A stretch of DNA of 7,635 nucleotides, taken from positions 20,476-28,110 of the forward strand of contig DCIO01000036.1 in assembly GCA_002315885.1 (NCBI GenBank), written 5' to 3'. This document shows, piece after piece, positions 6,784-7,635 of the stretch. This DNA comes from Lentisphaeria bacterium UBA1724. GTDB lineage: Bacteria > Verrucomicrobiota > Lentisphaeria > Oligosphaerales > Oligosphaeraceae. The position numbers and the translations under genes are program-made. Numbering within the stretch: the first letter of the stretch is position 1; each line of letters opens with the position of its first letter. The notes beneath the pieces are model-generated. The model had not been told where the DNA came from and searched no databases. It saw only the letters and a program-made list of their open reading frames with translations.

Positions 6784-7455
6784 TCACTTTTCCATGCGGG
6801 GTTGCTCTGCGTATTCGCGCTTCATCTTGTCCACGCAGTTTTTGACGGTACCCAGAATGTGTTGAAGGAGTTGTTCACGGGTGACTTTCGGCATGATTTT
6901 GAGGTTGCTGGGACTATTGGCGCCGATGCCAGTCTCCAGTACCAGGAAGAGGCTGAGGGAGGTATATGTATAGTGCAGGAGAACCACATTCTCCTCCGTG
7001 GCAGCTTCCCCAAGCAACTGCGCCAGCAGGGAACGGATGTGGGATTCGAAATCCAGCTGGGATTTGCGGACCTGCGTGGAATAACTGTCGGAATGGGAGG
7101 GATCCTTGTCCATGAATTCCCGCAGACAAAGCCAGGCAGACAGGAAAATCTCGCTGTTGTAGGCATTGCCCAATAGGGTGTCAATGTGAAGCGACAGCAT
7201 CTCCCAGGGGTCGGTGGTATTATGGGCGGAAAGCAACTTGTTCAACTCCGCCATACGCAGGGAATGGGCGTAGTTGGTTACCTCGGCGTAATACCCCGCC
7301 TTGTCCCGAAAATAGTAGTTGATGGACGCGAGGTTGCTCTCCGCTACATCGCAGATTTCACGGACGGTGGCGCGCTCATAGCCCTTCTCGGCAAATAAAC
7401 GCAAGCCCGCGGAAAGCAACCGCTGGCGAACATCCTGTTGTTTTTGCTTGGTCAT
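6784..7455 (-). CDS. TetR/AcrR-family transcriptional regulator (CecR/DUF1956-like C-terminus)
   Basis: A 223-residue cytoplasmic regulator. The N-terminal DNA-binding domain (about 8-60) is clear: RQRLLSAGLRLFAEKGYERATVREIC, then the helix-turn-helix with NLASINYYFRDKAGYY (41-56), where NxxxxxYYFxxKxxYY is the family hallmark. The remainder is a helical ligand-binding and dimer domain. The segment EIFLSAWLCLREFMDKDPSHSD (about 102-123) recalls the REx..P part of CecR-like regulators. Such proteins usually repress a neighbouring transport operon until a compound binds. Here it is first in the cassette, on the same strand as the pump genes, so it probably also controls itself. I chose ATG 7455; a TTG at 7485 would add ten residues (VSGVILDF and flanks) that do not belong to the family, and would lie on the promoter-proximal repeats. 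No strong Shine-Dalgarno precedes either start. Ligand unknown. Confidence 0.92.
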   Translation of the reverse strand: MTKQKQQDVRQRLLSAGLRLFAEKGYERATVREICDVAESNLASINYYFRDKAGYYAEVTNYAHSLRMAELNKLLSAHNTTDPWEMLSLHIDTLLGNAYNSEIFLSAWLCLREFMDKDPSHSDSYSTQVRKSQLDFESHIRSLLAQLLGEAATEENVVLLHYTYTSLSLFLVLETGIGANSPSNLKIMPKVTREQLLQHILGTVKNCVDKMKREYAEQPRMEK

Positions 7456-7458
7456 AAA

Positions 7459-7489
7459 ATCCAAAATTACACCGGAAACATCCAAAATT
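7459..7489. repeat. Two 10-bp direct repeats, 21 bp apart, before the regulator gene
   Basis: ATCCAAAATT occurs at 7459-7468 and 7480-7489, 21 bp from start to start, which is two helical turns. Both lie in the predicted leader of the regulator gene, directly upstream of its ATG (7455). Same-face spacing could suit cooperative protein binding or autoregulation, but TetR-family operators are usually palindromic, so the binding partner is uncertain. Confidence 0.55.
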
Positions 7490-7503
7490 CACGACAAGTA
7501 GAT

Positions 7504-7534
7504 AATATAGCGCGCGTACGAGTTTCCGTTTCAA
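7504..7534 (-). promoter_or_regulatory. Candidate sigma-70-like promoter of the cassette
   Basis: On the transcribed strand TTGAAA (7534-7529) is followed after 19 bp by TATATT (7509-7504). The spacing is longer than the ideal 17 bp, and the boxes are only approximate. The predicted start of transcription, near 7495-7500, would leave a leader of about 40 bases. It is the best candidate in the 180-bp stretch before the regulator gene; if the host is of the Bacteroidota kind the true promoter may look different. Confidence 0.3.
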
Positions 7535-7538
7535 ACGG
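7526..7538. promoter_or_regulatory. Palindrome CCGTTT-C-AAACGG, candidate operator
   Basis: A perfect 6-bp inverted repeat around a single C at 7526-7538 overlaps the candidate -35 box. It is in the position where a TetR-family dimer would block transcription. An additional weaker inverted repeat GGGCA/TGCCC (7537-7541 and 7550-7554) lies beside it. Binding is an inference from position and symmetry. Confidence 0.4.
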
Positions 7539-7563
7539 GCATTTCAATTTGCCCCTCGTTGCA

Positions 7564-7592
7564 CAGGTGGCATGCATGCCGCAGGTGGCATG
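7564..7592. repeat. Nested palindromes and direct repeat near right edge
   Basis: CAGGTGGCATG occurs twice, at 7564-7574 and 7582-7592. Between and within the copies are a perfect 12-bp palindrome GGCATGCATGCC (7569-7580) and an inverted repeat CATGCC/GGCATG (7575-7592). The same bases can therefore pair in two mutually exclusive ways. The stretch resembles extragenic palindromic repeats in style; no gene is assigned to it. Confidence 0.6.
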
Positions 7593-7635
7593 GTTCTTTC
7601 TTGAGGTGGATTTCTGGGGCGGCGTGAACGCCCGT

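Noticed and set aside
5406..6845. 479-codon open frame on the plus strand, antisense to the channel gene
   Set aside because: It mirrors the TolC-family gene, has no recognisable domain, and runs over the inverted repeat, the intergenic gap and the end of the regulator gene.
7456..7485. TTG start at 7485 that would lengthen the TetR-type regulator by ten residues
   Set aside because: The ATG at 7455 gives the usual distance to the first helix of the DNA-binding domain; the extension is encoded by the direct-repeat leader.

Overview
The window holds a compact efflux cassette on the minus strand. In transcription order it runs: a TetR-family regulator (7455-6784), a TolC-type outer-membrane channel (6737-5433), a periplasmic membrane-fusion adaptor (5299-4028), a 1050-residue RND inner-membrane pump (4009-857) and a 100-residue PII-like protein of the PG0541 transporter-associated type (860-558). 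The start of a GT4-like, WaaG-like glycosyltransferase follows (393 to beyond base 1) and is cut by the left edge. No tRNA, rRNA, CRISPR array, transposase or insertion sequence is visible.

The organism is a Gram-negative (didermic) bacterium, because the cassette needs an outer membrane. Base composition is moderately GC-rich in the genes and AT-rich in the gaps. Shine-Dalgarno sites are clear only for the two translationally packed internal genes (RND pump and PII-like). The adaptor, channel, regulator and glycosyltransferase lack a good one. That pattern and the OMP-adaptor-RND-PG0541 order fit a Bacteroidota/PVC/Lentisphaerota-type lineage better than a proteobacterium, but the phylum is an inference and not settled by the sequence.

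Layout from left to right: glycosyltransferase N-terminus (1-393). A 164-bp gap follows that is almost wholly repeat DNA: two 68-bp tandem copies (399-534), then four ATTAAGC heptamers (529-556) that run up to the stop codon of the PII-like gene. The PII-like gene overlaps the RND gene by the 4 bases ATGA, and the RND gene lies 18 bp from the adaptor gene. A 133-bp gap between channel and adaptor carries a large imperfect inverted repeat (5356-5420). The channel gene is 46 bp from the regulator gene; nothing distinctive is seen in those 46 bp. The right-hand 150-180 bp hold a candidate promoter, a palindrome that overlaps it, paired 10-bp direct repeats and a palindrome cluster.

Working model: the regulator senses a toxic compound and controls the cassette. 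The RND trimer, driven by protons, passes substrate through the adaptor into the TolC-like channel and out of the cell. The PII-like protein, translationally coupled to the pump, is the least understood part and probably a cytosolic partner or regulator of it. The most noteworthy items are this PII-like/RND coupling, the tandem repeat whose two copies differ yet keep the same hairpin, and the long inverted repeat between channel and adaptor.
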